Shown in pieces: positions 53,752 through 62,563 of a DNA stretch of 64,000 bases (within the stretch, counting starts at the first letter, position 1; every line of letters starts with the position of its first letter). The notes beneath the pieces were generated by a model, which was not told where the DNA came from, made no database searches, and saw only the letters and a program-made list of their open reading frames with translations. Origin of the DNA: Rhodoferax sp. GTDB taxonomy: Bacteria > Pseudomonadota > Gammaproteobacteria > Burkholderiales > Burkholderiaceae_C. The stretch is taken from assembly GCF_030646845.1 (NCBI RefSeq), contig NZ_JAUSLE010000026.1:19887-83886 (forward strand), given 5' to 3'. The translations under genes were made by a program, and so were the position numbers.

Positions 53752-54441
53752 ATGTTTGAAGTAAAAAACCTGAATGTCTTCTACGGTGAATCGCAAGCCA
53801 TCCGAGATGTGTCCTTCACCGTCGGCAACGAGGAATCGGTGGCCATCATGGGGCGCAATGGCATGGGCAAGACGACGCTGTTGAAGTCGCTGATTGGAAT
53901 GCTACCGATTAAGTCCGGAAGTATCTATCTGCAAGGTGCCGAGCTAACGCGCCTCGAAAGCTTCGAGCGCGTGCGCAGGGGTTTGGCGTTCGTGCCGCAG
54001 GGGCGGATGATCTTTCCTTTCCTGACAGTCGAGGAAAACATCCTTAGCGGCTGTGAGCACTCCGGTTACCGGACCGTGCCTGAATATGTTTACCGCTTCT
54101 TTCCGGTTCTGTTGGAAATGAAGCATCGCATGGGCGGAAACCTGTCCGGCGGACAGCAGCAGATGCTGGCTATTGCCCGCGCTCTTGTCTCCGACCCGAA
54201 GGTACTCATTCTTGATGAGCCAACTGAGGGAATTCAACCATCCATCATCAAGGAAATCGCTCGAACTTTGAACGTGCTGCGCAAGGAACGACGCTTTGCC
54301 ATTGTCGTGTCCGAGCAGGTATTAAGTTTTGCCCTTGACCTGGCGGATCGGTTTGTGGTCCTTGACGGAGGGCGAATCGTGCATGAGGAGTCCCGCGCGG
54401 GCTTGAACCATGAGAAGGTCAAATCATTCTTGACCGTTTGA
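53752..54441 (+). CDS. Urea/amide ABC transporter ATP-binding protein (UrtE/LivF-like)
   Basis: 229 aa with AGGAAAA ribosome site. Walker [19 protein letters not shown], signature [16 protein letters not shown], Walker [23 protein letters not shown] is shared with UrtE. Second ATPase completing an A-B-C-D-E transporter set. Confidence 0.95.
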   Translation: MFEVKNLNVFYGESQAIRDVSFTVGNEESVAIMGRNGMGKTTLLKSLIGMLPIKSGSIYLQGAELTRLESFERVRRGLAFVPQGRMIFPFLTVEENILSGCEHSGYRTVPEYVYRFFPVLLEMKHRMGGNLSGGQQQMLAIARALVSDPKVLILDEPTEGIQPSIIKEIARTLNVLRKERRFAIVVSEQVLSFALDLADRFVVLDGGRIVHEESRAGLNHEKVKSFLTV

Positions 54442-54469
54442 TTGTTTTTTTAACCAAAGGAGTTACGTT

Positions 54470-55507
54470 ATGAGACACGGTGATATTGGAAGCAGCAATG
54501 ATTGCGTCGGCGTTGCCGTCGTTAACTACAAAATGCCCAGACTGCACACCACAGCAGAGGTGCTGGCCAACGCCAAGAAAATCGCGGAGATGTTGGTGGG
54601 CATGAAGCGCGGCCTACCCGGAATGGACTTGGTGATATTTCCCGAGTATTCAACGCACGGGATCATGTACGACGCTCAAGAAATGTACGAAACTGCGTCG
54701 ACCATTCCCGGTGCAGAGACCGAGATCTTTGCGGCAGCCTGCCGAGAAGCTAATGTCTGGGGGGTGTTTTCGCTGACCGGGGAGCGTCATGAGGAGCATC
54801 CCAACAAGGCACCGTACAACACCCTGATCCTGATGAATAACAAAGGTGAGATCGTCCAAAAGTACCGCAAGATCATGCCATGGACGCCGATCGAAGGCTG
54901 GTATCCCGGGGACTGCACCTATGTTTCCGAAGGCCCCAAGGGCATGAAGATCAGCCTGATCATCTGCGACGACGGCAACTATCCTGAAATCTGGCGCGAC
55001 TGCGCCATGCGCGGCGCTGAACTGATCGTTCGCTGCCAGGGCTACATGTACCCTGCGAAGGAGCAGCAGGTGATGGTGGCCAAATGTATGGCCTGGATGA
55101 ACAATGTTTATGTCGCCGTGGCCAATGCCACCGGCTTCGACGGCGTGTACTCCTACTTTGGCCATTCGGCGATTGTCGGCTTTGACGGCCGCAGTCTGGG
55201 CGAATGCGGCACCGAAGAAATGGGCATCCAGTATGCAGAATTGTCGACCAGCCTGATCCGCGACGCGCGCAAGAACCAGCAGTCGAACAACCATTTGTAC
55301 AAGCTGGTGCATCGTGGCTATACCGGCAAGATCAATTCTGGCGAAGACGCCAACGGCGTTGCCGCATGCCCCTTTGAGTTCTATGGCAAATGGATCAACG
55401 ATCCCGAAGGAACTCGCAAGATGGTGGAGTCAATCACACGTTCAACGCCCGGAACGGCCGAATGCCCGATCGAGGGTATTCCGAACCAGGCGCCTGGCCA
55501 TCGCTGA
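54470..55507 (+). CDS. amiE: Aliphatic amidase AmiE
   Basis: 345 aa, nitrilase superfamily; hydrolyses short aliphatic amides to acid plus ammonia in the cytoplasm. AAAGGAG ahead of ATG 54470. The triad falls at the same numbers as in Pseudomonas AmiE: E59 ([10 protein letters not shown]), K134 (YRKIMPWTP), C166 ([13 protein letters not shown]). The N-terminus [20 protein letters not shown] and C-terminal [16 protein letters not shown] match the amidase rather than formamidase side. Follows the transporter genes by 28 bases; a strong hairpin lies directly after it. Nitrogen acquisition from acetamide or propionamide is the likely role. Confidence 0.97.
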   Translation: MRHGDIGSSNDCVGVAVVNYKMPRLHTTAEVLANAKKIAEMLVGMKRGLPGMDLVIFPEYSTHGIMYDAQEMYETASTIPGAETEIFAAACREANVWGVFSLTGERHEEHPNKAPYNTLILMNNKGEIVQKYRKIMPWTPIEGWYPGDCTYVSEGPKGMKISLIICDDGNYPEIWRDCAMRGAELIVRCQGYMYPAKEQQVMVAKCMAWMNNVYVAVANATGFDGVYSYFGHSAIVGFDGRSLGECGTEEMGIQYAELSTSLIRDARKNQQSNNHLYKLVHRGYTGKINSGEDANGVAACPFEFYGKWINDPEGTRKMVESITRSTPGTAECPIEGIPNQAPGHR

Positions 55508-55527
55508 TCGCTTAGATATTCCCACCA

Positions 55528-55559
55528 GGACGGTTGGCGTGCCTGTACGCTGACCGTCC
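55528..55559 (+). promoter_or_regulatory. Intercistronic hairpin after amiE
   Basis: GGACGGT (55528-55534) pairs with ACCGTCC (55553-55559), with an inner stem GCGT/ACGC. No U-tract follows, so it more likely stabilises the amiE message 3' end or tunes expression of downstream genes than terminates fully. Confidence 0.55.
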
Positions 55560-55579
55560 GTCCTAACAGGATTGCCGAC

Positions 55580-56389
55580 GTGACATCGACCCTAGACGCC
55601 TACCGGCTCCATTCTGAGCCTTTTTACCGACCAGCCGGCCATGAAATTGCGCTGTATGAGCACGCGTATGCGCACCGCATGCCATTGATACTGAAAGGGC
55701 CGACTGGCTGTGGCAAGACCCGCTTCGTTGAGTACATGGCCTGGAAGCTGCAGCGACCCTTGGTGACGCTGGCCTGCAACGAAGACATGACGGCGTCAGA
55801 CCTCATTGGCCGCTATCTGCTGGACGCGCACGGAACGGCCTGGCACGATGGCCCCCTGACGCTTGCAGTTCGCTATGGCGGCATCTGTTACCTCGACGAG
55901 GTCGTCGAGGCGCGGCAGGACACCACGGTGGTGATCCATCCCCTAACCGATGCGCGCCGCATTCTGCCGCTCGACAAAAAGGGCGAAGTGGTGCATGCCC
56001 ATCCCGATTTCCAATTGGTGGTTTCTTACAACCCGGGCTATCAGAGCCGGTCCAAGGACATGAAACCGTCCACCCGTCAGCGCTTTGCAGCACTGAAGTT
56101 TGACTACCCTGACGCGGCCATCGAAGCCGATATCGTGGCCCATGAGGCCTCTGTCGCATTGGATGTGGCGACTCGCTTGGTAGGCATCGCGCAGCGTTCG
56201 CGCGCTCTGAAACACCATGGCCTGGACGAAGGAATTTCGACACGCATGCTGATCTACGCCGGCGTGCTCATCGGCTCCGGCGTTGATCCGCTGGAAAGCT
56301 GCGACATGACCATGACCCGCGCCCTGACTGATGACCCGGACATGGAATTGGCACTGCGTGGTTTCATTGAAGCCTATTTCGGCCAGTAA
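55580..56389 (+). CDS. CbbQ/NirQ/NorQ-type MoxR AAA+ ATPase
   Basis: 269 aa from GTG 55580. Walker A LKGPTGCGKTRFVEYMA at ~39-55, NEDMTASDLIGRYLL, Walker B CYLDEVVEARQD at ~103, VSYNPGYQSRSKDMKPSTRQRF with sensor and arginine. This is the CbbQ/NorQ subgroup, which together with a VWA partner activates metal enzymes. Here it sits between amiE and its partner gene, in the place of amiB in the Pseudomonas ami operon. Target unknown: AmiE itself has no metal. Overlap/near contact with the next gene supports joint translation. Confidence 0.93.
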   Translation: MTSTLDAYRLHSEPFYRPAGHEIALYEHAYAHRMPLILKGPTGCGKTRFVEYMAWKLQRPLVTLACNEDMTASDLIGRYLLDAHGTAWHDGPLTLAVRYGGICYLDEVVEARQDTTVVIHPLTDARRILPLDKKGEVVHAHPDFQLVVSYNPGYQSRSKDMKPSTRQRFAALKFDYPDAAIEADIVAHEASVALDVATRLVGIAQRSRALKHHGLDEGISTRMLIYAGVLIGSGVDPLESCDMTMTRALTDDPDMELALRGFIEAYFGQ

Positions 56390-56402
56390 GAAATGCACCG
56401 CC

Positions 56403-58424
56403 ATGACTGACGAAGGCCCGCTTGATCCGCCGACACCCATGAACGGCATGAATGTACGCGAGCGCGATGTCCATCTCAGTCAATTCACCGGCGCGCTTGA
56501 CCAGAAGTTGACGACACTGGCGGCACAGCCCGATAGTGAGCAAGTTTCCACTGTTCTGCACTGGCTGGAAGCGCTGAACGATGAGGATCCCGTGTCGGCG
56601 CTGGCGGTAGTCGATCGCCTTGATGCCTTGCTGTCGCGAGTCGGGGCTGAGGGGCTGGGGCGTTGGATACTGACCGGCTTACGCATGTACCCCGGTCAGC
56701 AGTTACGGCAACAAGCATACTTCCGCCTCGATGATCAGCACGGCATTGAGGCACTGCACGGCGAGGCGTCCGCCGGCACTTTGTCGGAGTCGCTACCTTC
56801 GCTCGCGCTTTTACTGCATGGTCTGTGCGGGCGCGAGATCCAACTGCAGCCACGGCGCCAAGGCACCCTGGAGGGCTTGCCTTTGCGGCCGGTGTTGACG
56901 CCGAGCCATTTGCTGCTACCTGACGACTACACCGCTCTCGATGGTCCCGATCGTTACCGCCTTTACCGCGCCGCTGTTGCACACGCTGTGGCCCACCTTC
57001 GCTTCTCGACGGCGGGCCTGCCGACCCTGACACTCAAGCCAATGGGAATTGCCATAGTGTCGGCAATAGAAGATGCTCGTGTCGAAAGGCTGTTGGTGCG
57101 CGAGTACCCAGGGGTACGGAGCTGGTTTGTCGAATTTCTGCGGCGCAGCGTCAAACCAGCCGAATTGGGGTTCGCGGCGCTGGTTGGGCGCATGAACTTG
57201 GCACTGATGGATCCGAAATACCAGGACGACAACTTCTGGGTCAACAAAGCCCGTCGCCTGTTCGAGGAGCAGGCGGCCAACTTGACGGATTACCCGGCGT
57301 TTCGCCGCCTTGCCTCGATCCTGGCGAATGACCTCGGCCAGATGCGCGTGCCATTTCGCGCGCAGCGTTATGTGGTGCCTGAGGCCTACCGCGACGACAA
57401 CTCATTTCTTTGGGTATTCAATGAACCTAGTGCCCCGACGTCCGAGCCGGTAGACCTGCAGGTCAAGTCGTCCCAGCGACCGGATGCGGTTGCCTCTGAC
57501 GACGGGCTTAACCAGCCAATGGCGGTCGAGATTGAACTGGGCCGCCAGACTTACCCGGAGTGGGATGCCCAACTGTCACTGATGCGCACGGACTGGTGCA
57601 CCGTGATTGAAAAGAGGCCTGCTTGGCAGGGTCAGCGCGCCATCGCGAAAAGGGACGCGCCGGCCCTGCCGCTGGTTCCGCTGACACGTTCGCGGAGCTT
57701 GAGTCGACGGCAGCGGCTGCGCCGGCAATGGGAGGGCGATGACATCGACCTGAACGCAGCGATTGAGGCCGTACTCGATCAGCGACTTAAACTGTCGCCG
57801 GATCTACGCCTTTTCACGCGCCCGGGACGCGAAGAGCGGGCATCGAGCATCCTAGTGTTGCTTGACCTCTCCGAGTCGACCAACGACTGTCCCGGCACCA
57901 GCATGGAATCCATTCTCGATATCGAAAAAAAAGCAGCGCTGTTGCTCGTTCAATCGGTGCTGCTCAGCGGCGACCGCATCGCCGTTCATGGCTTCTCGTC
58001 AAACACCCGCGCAGAGGTCAACTATTACCGTCTGCTTGAATTCGGCGTGCCACTGGACGTGGCTGCGGTCGCCATGATCCAATCGGTGCCGGGACGCTAC
58101 TCGACCCGCATGGGTGCCGCACTGCGCCATGCCGTCGCTTGTCTGGCAAATGAGCCGTTTGATCATCGCGCCATTGTTCTGGTAACAGACGGCGCGCCGT
58201 CTGACATTGATGTATTCAAGACGGGCTATCTGATTGAAGATGCGCGGGCCGCTGTACATGAGGGTAGGCGCGCGGGAGTACAGACCTTTTGCGTGGCGCT
58301 GGACCCGCAAGCCGATCCATATGTGAGAAGAATCTTTGGCTGGAACAATTACCGCATCGTCGATGAACCGAGCAGATTGCCCGCTCAGCTGTCCACCTTG
58401 TACAACCGCCTGGCGACGCCGTGA
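56403..58424 (+). CDS. CbbO/NorD-like VWA-domain protein, partner of the AAA+ ATPase
   Basis: 673 aa from ATG 56403, 13 bases after the ATPase stop; an earlier in-frame ATG lies within that gene. A helical N-terminal region, central LPTLTLKPMGIAIVSAIEDARVERL typical of NorD/CbbO, and a C-terminal VWA with MIDAS D488-L-S490-E-S492 (VLLDLSESTND), then VTDGAPSDIDVF. Such proteins bind the ring ATPase and the client. No signal peptide. Presence in an amide operon is unusual; see findings. Confidence 0.9.
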   Translation: MTDEGPLDPPTPMNGMNVRERDVHLSQFTGALDQKLTTLAAQPDSEQVSTVLHWLEALNDEDPVSALAVVDRLDALLSRVGAEGLGRWILTGLRMYPGQQLRQQAYFRLDDQHGIEALHGEASAGTLSESLPSLALLLHGLCGREIQLQPRRQGTLEGLPLRPVLTPSHLLLPDDYTALDGPDRYRLYRAAVAHAVAHLRFSTAGLPTLTLKPMGIAIVSAIEDARVERLLVREYPGVRSWFVEFLRRSVKPAELGFAALVGRMNLALMDPKYQDDNFWVNKARRLFEEQAANLTDYPAFRRLASILANDLGQMRVPFRAQRYVVPEAYRDDNSFLWVFNEPSAPTSEPVDLQVKSSQRPDAVASDDGLNQPMAVEIELGRQTYPEWDAQLSLMRTDWCTVIEKRPAWQGQRAIAKRDAPALPLVPLTRSRSLSRRQRLRRQWEGDDIDLNAAIEAVLDQRLKLSPDLRLFTRPGREERASSILVLLDLSESTNDCPGTSMESILDIEKKAALLLVQSVLLSGDRIAVHGFSSNTRAEVNYYRLLEFGVPLDVAAVAMIQSVPGRYSTRMGAALRHAVACLANEPFDHRAIVLVTDGAPSDIDVFKTGYLIEDARAAVHEGRRAGVQTFCVALDPQADPYVRRIFGWNNYRIVDEPSRLPAQLSTLYNRLATP

Positions 58425-58502
58425 AATCAGACCAGAAAACATGTAGCACAATGCTGCTGTGGAGTTCAGCAGCACAACCCCATTGGCAAAAAGGCCTGAA
58501 AC

Positions 58503-59657
58503 GTGGCAAATAAGGATCCCATTCGCGTCGGTGTTTTGTTCTCGGAAACGGGAGTTACTTCGACGATAGGTCATTCTCAGCTTCAAGGCACACTGCTGGC
58601 AATTGGTGAAATCAATGAGGCTGGGGGTATTGACGGCCGGGAAATAGTCCCGGTGTGCTACGACGCCCGATCGTCTCCCGAGATATACGCGGCGCTGGCG
58701 GAGCGGCTTATCGTCCAGGACAAGGTCAACGTCATTTTTGGCTGCTACATGTCGAGTAGTCGCAAGGCCGTGCTGCCGATCGTTGAAAAATGGAACAAGC
58801 TTCTTTTTTACCCCACCCTCTATGAGGGTTTCGAGTTTTCCAACAACATCATTTATACAGGGGCTGCGCCGAATCAGAACAGCGTGCAACTGGCCGAATT
58901 CATGACGGCGAATTTTGGTGCGAGGGTTTATCTAATCGGGTCGAGATACATCTACCCCTATGAGTCCAATCGCATCATGAGTGATCTTGTTTTACAGCGC
59001 CCCAACAGCAGTAAGCTGGGTGAACGCTATGTCGAGCTTGACGCTTCTGCCAGGGATTTCCAGCTGATCATGGACGACATCAAAGCGAAGCAGCCCGACT
59101 TCATATTCTCGACTGTTGTTGGCGACTCCACAGCCAGTCTGTACCAGGCCTATGCAGAGGCGGGGTTCAATCCGAAGACCATGCCTATCGCCAGCTTGAC
59201 GACTTCAGAGGCTGAAATATCCCAGATGGGCGCGGAGGTAGCGTTGGGGCATTTCACTGCAGCGCCTTACTTCCAGTCAATCAATAGGGAGACCAACCTT
59301 CGCTGCCTCGATCGTTTGCTCAGACGCTTTGGGTCCGAATGTGTTCCCAATATGTGTTGGGAGGCTGCTTACTTTCAGGTGCACATTTTCGCCAATGCCC
59401 TTCGCAACGCGGGTGAGGATGATATTGGTCAGATCCTGCCGCACATTCTGGGCAGCGAGTTCGACGCACCTCAGGGCCGCGTGCGAATCGACCCAACGAA
59501 TCACCATACTTCCCTATATCCACGTATTGGCGTAGCCAATTCCAAGGGCCAGTTCACCATCGTCCGAGAAGCAACGCGGCCGGTGCATCCTGACCCCTAT
59601 ATGGTCACCCATTCGCTTGGCGACTGGACGGCGTCCCTCAACACGCTGGAGCTTTGA
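58503..59657 (+). CDS. amiC: Amide sensor/negative regulator AmiC
   Basis: 384 aa from GTG 58503 (Pseudomonas AmiC is 385). Periplasmic-binding-protein fold without a signal peptide, so cytoplasmic: VGVLFSETGVTSTIGHSQLQ, LAIGEINEAGGIDGREIVPV, GCYMSSSRKAVLPIVEKWN, LLFYPTLYEGFEFSNNIIY. AmiC holds AmiR inactive until an amide binds. Close paralogue in wording to the exported receptor at 49685. The stop is two bases before the amiR start. Confidence 0.96.
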   Translation: MANKDPIRVGVLFSETGVTSTIGHSQLQGTLLAIGEINEAGGIDGREIVPVCYDARSSPEIYAALAERLIVQDKVNVIFGCYMSSSRKAVLPIVEKWNKLLFYPTLYEGFEFSNNIIYTGAAPNQNSVQLAEFMTANFGARVYLIGSRYIYPYESNRIMSDLVLQRPNSSKLGERYVELDASARDFQLIMDDIKAKQPDFIFSTVVGDSTASLYQAYAEAGFNPKTMPIASLTTSEAEISQMGAEVALGHFTAAPYFQSINRETNLRCLDRLLRRFGSECVPNMCWEAAYFQVHIFANALRNAGEDDIGQILPHILGSEFDAPQGRVRIDPTNHHTSLYPRIGVANSKGQFTIVREATRPVHPDPYMVTHSLGDWTASLNTLEL

Positions 59658-59658
59658 A

Positions 59659-60291
59659 TTGGAGAACGGCATCCATCGACGGGCGGTACGTACAACACCG
59701 CCCTTATTGAAGGACCTTAGGACTCTGCGGGTCGCAGTCTTTCACCCCGATGACGCTGACGGAAGGCAGTTAACCCAGCAATTGCAGCGCATCGGCTGTC
59801 AGGTTCAGGCGTTCTGGCCGCCGTTGCCGGCGTTGCCAGCTGGCATTGACGTTATTTTTCTGGCAGTTCGACCCGAGAGCATGGACACGGAGTTCGAATG
59901 GCTTAAGGGAGAAGATGTTCCGACCGTCATTGCGGTTGTGACCTATGAAAACCCCACTATCGTCGAAACCGTGCTGCATATCGGGGCGCAAGCTGTTCTG
60001 CCGAGCCCGATCCGTTCCTTCGGCCTTCTGTCGGCGCTGGTGGTTGCACGTGGCGTTCATCGAGATATGAAAAGCCAGGCGCGACGCTTGCGTAAGCTGG
60101 AGGCCAAAGTTCTAGGCGTGCGGCAGATTGCGGAAGCCAAGAGCATCCTTGTGCGCACACGTCAGATCACAGAAGACGCAGCCTACGACCTCATACGAGA
60201 CCAGGCCATGAGCAAACGCGTCACGACTGAAGAGATTGCCGCGGCCATCGTCAACGCAAACGAAATCATGTCTATTGGTCGAGTCTCCTAA
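59659..60291 (+). CDS. amiR: ANTAR-domain transcription antiterminator AmiR
   Basis: 210 aa if started at TTG 59659, two bases after the amiC stop; GGAG in the last amiC codons is seven bases upstream, the best ribosome site. An in-frame ATG at 59617 within amiC is the alternative. N-terminal pseudo-receiver (TLRVAVFHPDDADGRQLTQQL, LQRIGCQVQAFWPP), a coiled linker (DMKSQARRLRKLEAKVLG) and C-terminal ANTAR (IAEAKSILVRTRQITEDAAY, DLIRDQAMSKRVTTEE). Binds the leader RNA of the ami operon to prevent termination. Last gene of the operon, kept next to its inhibitor amiC. Confidence 0.94.
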   Translation: MENGIHRRAVRTTPPLLKDLRTLRVAVFHPDDADGRQLTQQLQRIGCQVQAFWPPLPALPAGIDVIFLAVRPESMDTEFEWLKGEDVPTVIAVVTYENPTIVETVLHIGAQAVLPSPIRSFGLLSALVVARGVHRDMKSQARRLRKLEAKVLGVRQIAEAKSILVRTRQITEDAAYDLIRDQAMSKRVTTEEIAAAIVNANEIMSIGRVS

Positions 60292-60793
60292 TGGATGAAG
60301 ATGTTCCGGCGACATTTCAAACTTCAATAATTGAGATGATAAGTGGCCAGCTTTGGACTCCCACCTGACGGCGACTGATGATCAACGAATTGCTCTTGAC
60401 AGTTTGTGGCCGACGGTCAACTTCTCGAAAGCTGACATTCATATTGAGTATCTGTAATGGAGCAGGACGTACTTCGGCAGTGCAGCAGTAGCTGATTGTG
60501 GCTAGCGTCTGCTTTTTGGAAGTTGAATTTTCGGTATTCCCGACTTGTGCGCGGCCTATATCACCCCGCATCGTGCCCAAAGGGGCGATCGACTTAGTTG
60601 ATTGGGCGCCCCGGAACAGACGTTCCATCGCTTCACATAAGCCGTATTCACCCTGAAGTGACTACAAGAGACTGACTTACACACCACAAGATATTTGGCT
60701 CTCGCGTACCTTCTATTTATTGCAAAAAATATTGAGGACAATAGAGACCTGTCTAAGTTCTTAGCCAGATAACAAAATAGGAATAGAAATCAA
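60292..60793. other. Non-coding gap after amiR, no supported gene
   Basis: About 500 bases, markedly AT-richer than the operon. Only short unsupported frames occur. A GGGGCG / CGCCCC pair at about 60579-60613 could form a long-loop hairpin. The last 80 bases (TTGCAAAAAATATTGAGGACAATAG region, 60719 on) probably hold the promoter of the next gene. Confidence 0.4.
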
Positions 60794-61129
60794 ATGGCAA
60801 CTGCAAAGAAAGCGGCTCCTAAAGCTGCTGCAACTTCAAAAAAAGTAACGGCTCCTACGCAAGCAAAGAAGACTGTTGCGAAGGTTCCCGCCAAGAAGGC
60901 GCCCGTCTCCAAGACTGCCAAGGCCATTGAAAAGCTGACCGCGAACATTGCCAAGCTCACCGAGCGCAAGAACAAGCTTGGCGCTGAAATCAACGCTCTG
61001 CGTGATCAGCGTACTGCTCTGAAAGCAACTCCAGTTGCTGCGGCACCTGCGGCCCCCAAGGCAAAAGCCAAGGCAGTTCCGAAAGCCGTTGCTCCTGCCA
61101 AAAAAGCAAAACCTGCTGCGAAGAAGTAA
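60794..61129 (+). CDS. Histone H1-like lysine/alanine/proline-rich DNA-binding protein
   Basis: 111 aa with TAGGAAT ahead of ATG 60794. About a quarter lysine, in AKK, PKA and KAAP repeats at both ends (MATAKKAAPKAAATSKK; PAKKAKPAAKK). The middle third is a heptad-like helix (KAIEKLTANIAKLTERKNKL, GAEINALRDQRTALK), which may dimerise. Bacterial H1-like proteins of this type coat or compact DNA. Monocistronic, with its own terminator 28 bases after the stop. Confidence 0.85.
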   Translation: MATAKKAAPKAAATSKKVTAPTQAKKTVAKVPAKKAPVSKTAKAIEKLTANIAKLTERKNKLGAEINALRDQRTALKATPVAAAPAAPKAKAKAVPKAVAPAKKAKPAAKK

Positions 61130-61156
61130 TGCGCTTCAGCGACGTGCTCGCTAGTT

Positions 61157-61182
61157 AGAAAGGGCCCTTCGGGGCCCTTTCT
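61157..61182 (+). terminator. Intrinsic terminator of the H1-like gene
   Basis: AGAAAGGGCCC (61157-61167), loop TTCG, GGGCCCTTTCT (61172-61182). Eleven perfect pairs closed by a UUCG tetraloop; the U-run is short (TTTCTACTTG). Confidence 0.85.
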
Positions 61183-61479
61183 ACTTGTGCATCATCTGAT
61201 CCCGTTGCCGTTGACTGCCAATGCAGATGTCTATTGGCACTGCGGTGCACACACCGCTTGCGATTTGCCCACAAAGTTGCGTGTCATCATTTCAGAGCGG
61301 GGCCGATGTTTGCCAAACATAAAACGGGACATGGTTGATTTCCCCGGGTCTGATGACCTAACGACGGGTGCCCAGCTACAACAATGCAGCGGTTGCGGAT
61401 TGGGCCAGTTGCGGTCACTCGCCAATGACCGGTAACTGGAAGTCGAAATTGGCCTTCGTCACCGGTCTGGTCGGCGCCT
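61183..61479. other. Gap without a recognised gene
   Basis: About 300 bases between the H1-like terminator and the recombinase stop. Only short overlapping frames on both strands, no ribosome site of note. Confidence 0.35.
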
Positions 61480-62103
61480 TCAAATTTCCGTCTGTTCAGA
61501 GAGTTCCAGGGCATCCTCGACCTCTATGCCAAGGTACCGCACCGTGCTCTCCAACTTGGTGTGCCCAAGAAGCAATTGCACGGCACGAATGTTCTTGGTG
61601 CGACGGTAGATCAAGGACGCCTTTGTACGGCGCATTGTGTGGGTGCCATAGGCTGTTGGATCGAGACCGATTTCCTCAATCCAGGAATCCAATATGCGCG
61701 CGTACTGCCTTGTCCCCAAGTGCGGGGAGTCATGAACCCGACTGGGAAACAAGTAATCGTCATTTGCCAATTCCGCCTCCTTGATCCATTGGGCAACAGC
61801 TTCTCTCGTCGGCGCTGTGATTTCAAATTGAACCGGCTGTGACGTCTTCTGCTGCATGACGATCGCACGCGTTGAGACGCGATCGCCATTGCAAATATCC
61901 CGTACACGCAAACGGACTAAGTCACATGCCCTGAGCTTGCTGTCCAACCCAAGATCAAAGAGCGCAAGCTCCCGAGTGCGATGGCCAAGTTGAAGTCGTA
62001 TGCGGATTGCCCAGATGTCTTTGAGCTTCAGCGGCGCCTTCTGGCCCACAATCTTTCCTTTGTTCCATGGAATCTTTGCAGGTAAACCGGTTGCAGTGTC
62101 CAT
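61480..62103 (-). CDS. Short tyrosine recombinase/integrase, catalytic domain only
   Basis: 207 aa, AAGGAGATCATC directly before ATG 62103. Catalytic residues all found: R58 (KLRACDLVRLRV), K86 (MQQKTSQPVQF), H155-x-x-R158 (THTMRRTKAS), H181 (LLGHTKLESTVRYLG) and nucleophile Y190. The usual N-terminal arm/core-binding domains are missing; only ~25 residues precede the catalytic fold. Such short recombinases are common single genes in proteobacteria and are not necessarily prophage. No attachment repeats seen nearby. Confidence 0.92.
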   Translation of the reverse strand: MDTATGLPAKIPWNKGKIVGQKAPLKLKDIWAIRIRLQLGHRTRELALFDLGLDSKLRACDLVRLRVRDICNGDRVSTRAIVMQQKTSQPVQFEITAPTREAVAQWIKEAELANDDYLFPSRVHDSPHLGTRQYARILDSWIEEIGLDPTAYGTHTMRRTKASLIYRRTKNIRAVQLLLGHTKLESTVRYLGIEVEDALELSEQTEI

Positions 62104-62236
62104 GATGATCTCCTTAAGTTGCGGGGAGAACTACTGTGGACCGGCTGTGCAAATAGTCAATTCACCGGCACAAGGTGCAACTGACCGCCCCGGACTTCCT
62201 GCGCTCCTTCGCCGGATCATGAGCCACAATCAAGGC

Positions 62237-62563
62237 ATGAGCACGCCCAAACCCTACCTCAGCGAAACCGAAGCCCCAGGTCGCGACGCGATCGACGCTC
62301 TGCAAGGTCTTACGCTGCTCGAATTCGGCACAAACTGGTGCGGCCATTGCCTCGCCGCCCAGCCTGCACTTGTCGAGGTGCTGTCACAACACCCGAAGTG
62401 GCACCACATCAAGGTTGAAGATGGAGCTGGTCGCCCGCTTGGGCGCAGCTACCGCGTCAAGCTCTGGCCCACGTTGGTGCTAATGCGTGACGGGCAGGAA
62501 GTAGCGCGCCTGGTGCGCCCCACGCGAACTACCGACATCTCGGCCGCGTTGAACATCGTATGA
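62237..62563 (+). CDS. Thioredoxin-family protein
   Basis: 108 aa from ATG 62237. Redox centre NWC35-G-H-C38 within LEFGTNWCGHCLAAQPAL, then KVEDGAGRPLGRSY and the cis-proline stretch VKLWPTLVLMRDGQEVARLV. No signal peptide, so cytoplasmic. CGHC is the PDI-like dipeptide, more oxidising than thioredoxin CGPC. Divergent from the recombinase; stands alone. Confidence 0.9.
   Translation: MSTPKPYLSETEAPGRDAIDALQGLTLLEFGTNWCGHCLAAQPALVEVLSQHPKWHHIKVEDGAGRPLGRSYRVKLWPTLVLMRDGQEVARLVRPTRTTDISAALNIV

Noticed and set aside
61480..62103. Prophage marked by the recombinase
   Set aside because: No structural, replication or lysis genes nearby and the recombinase is a short solitary type.
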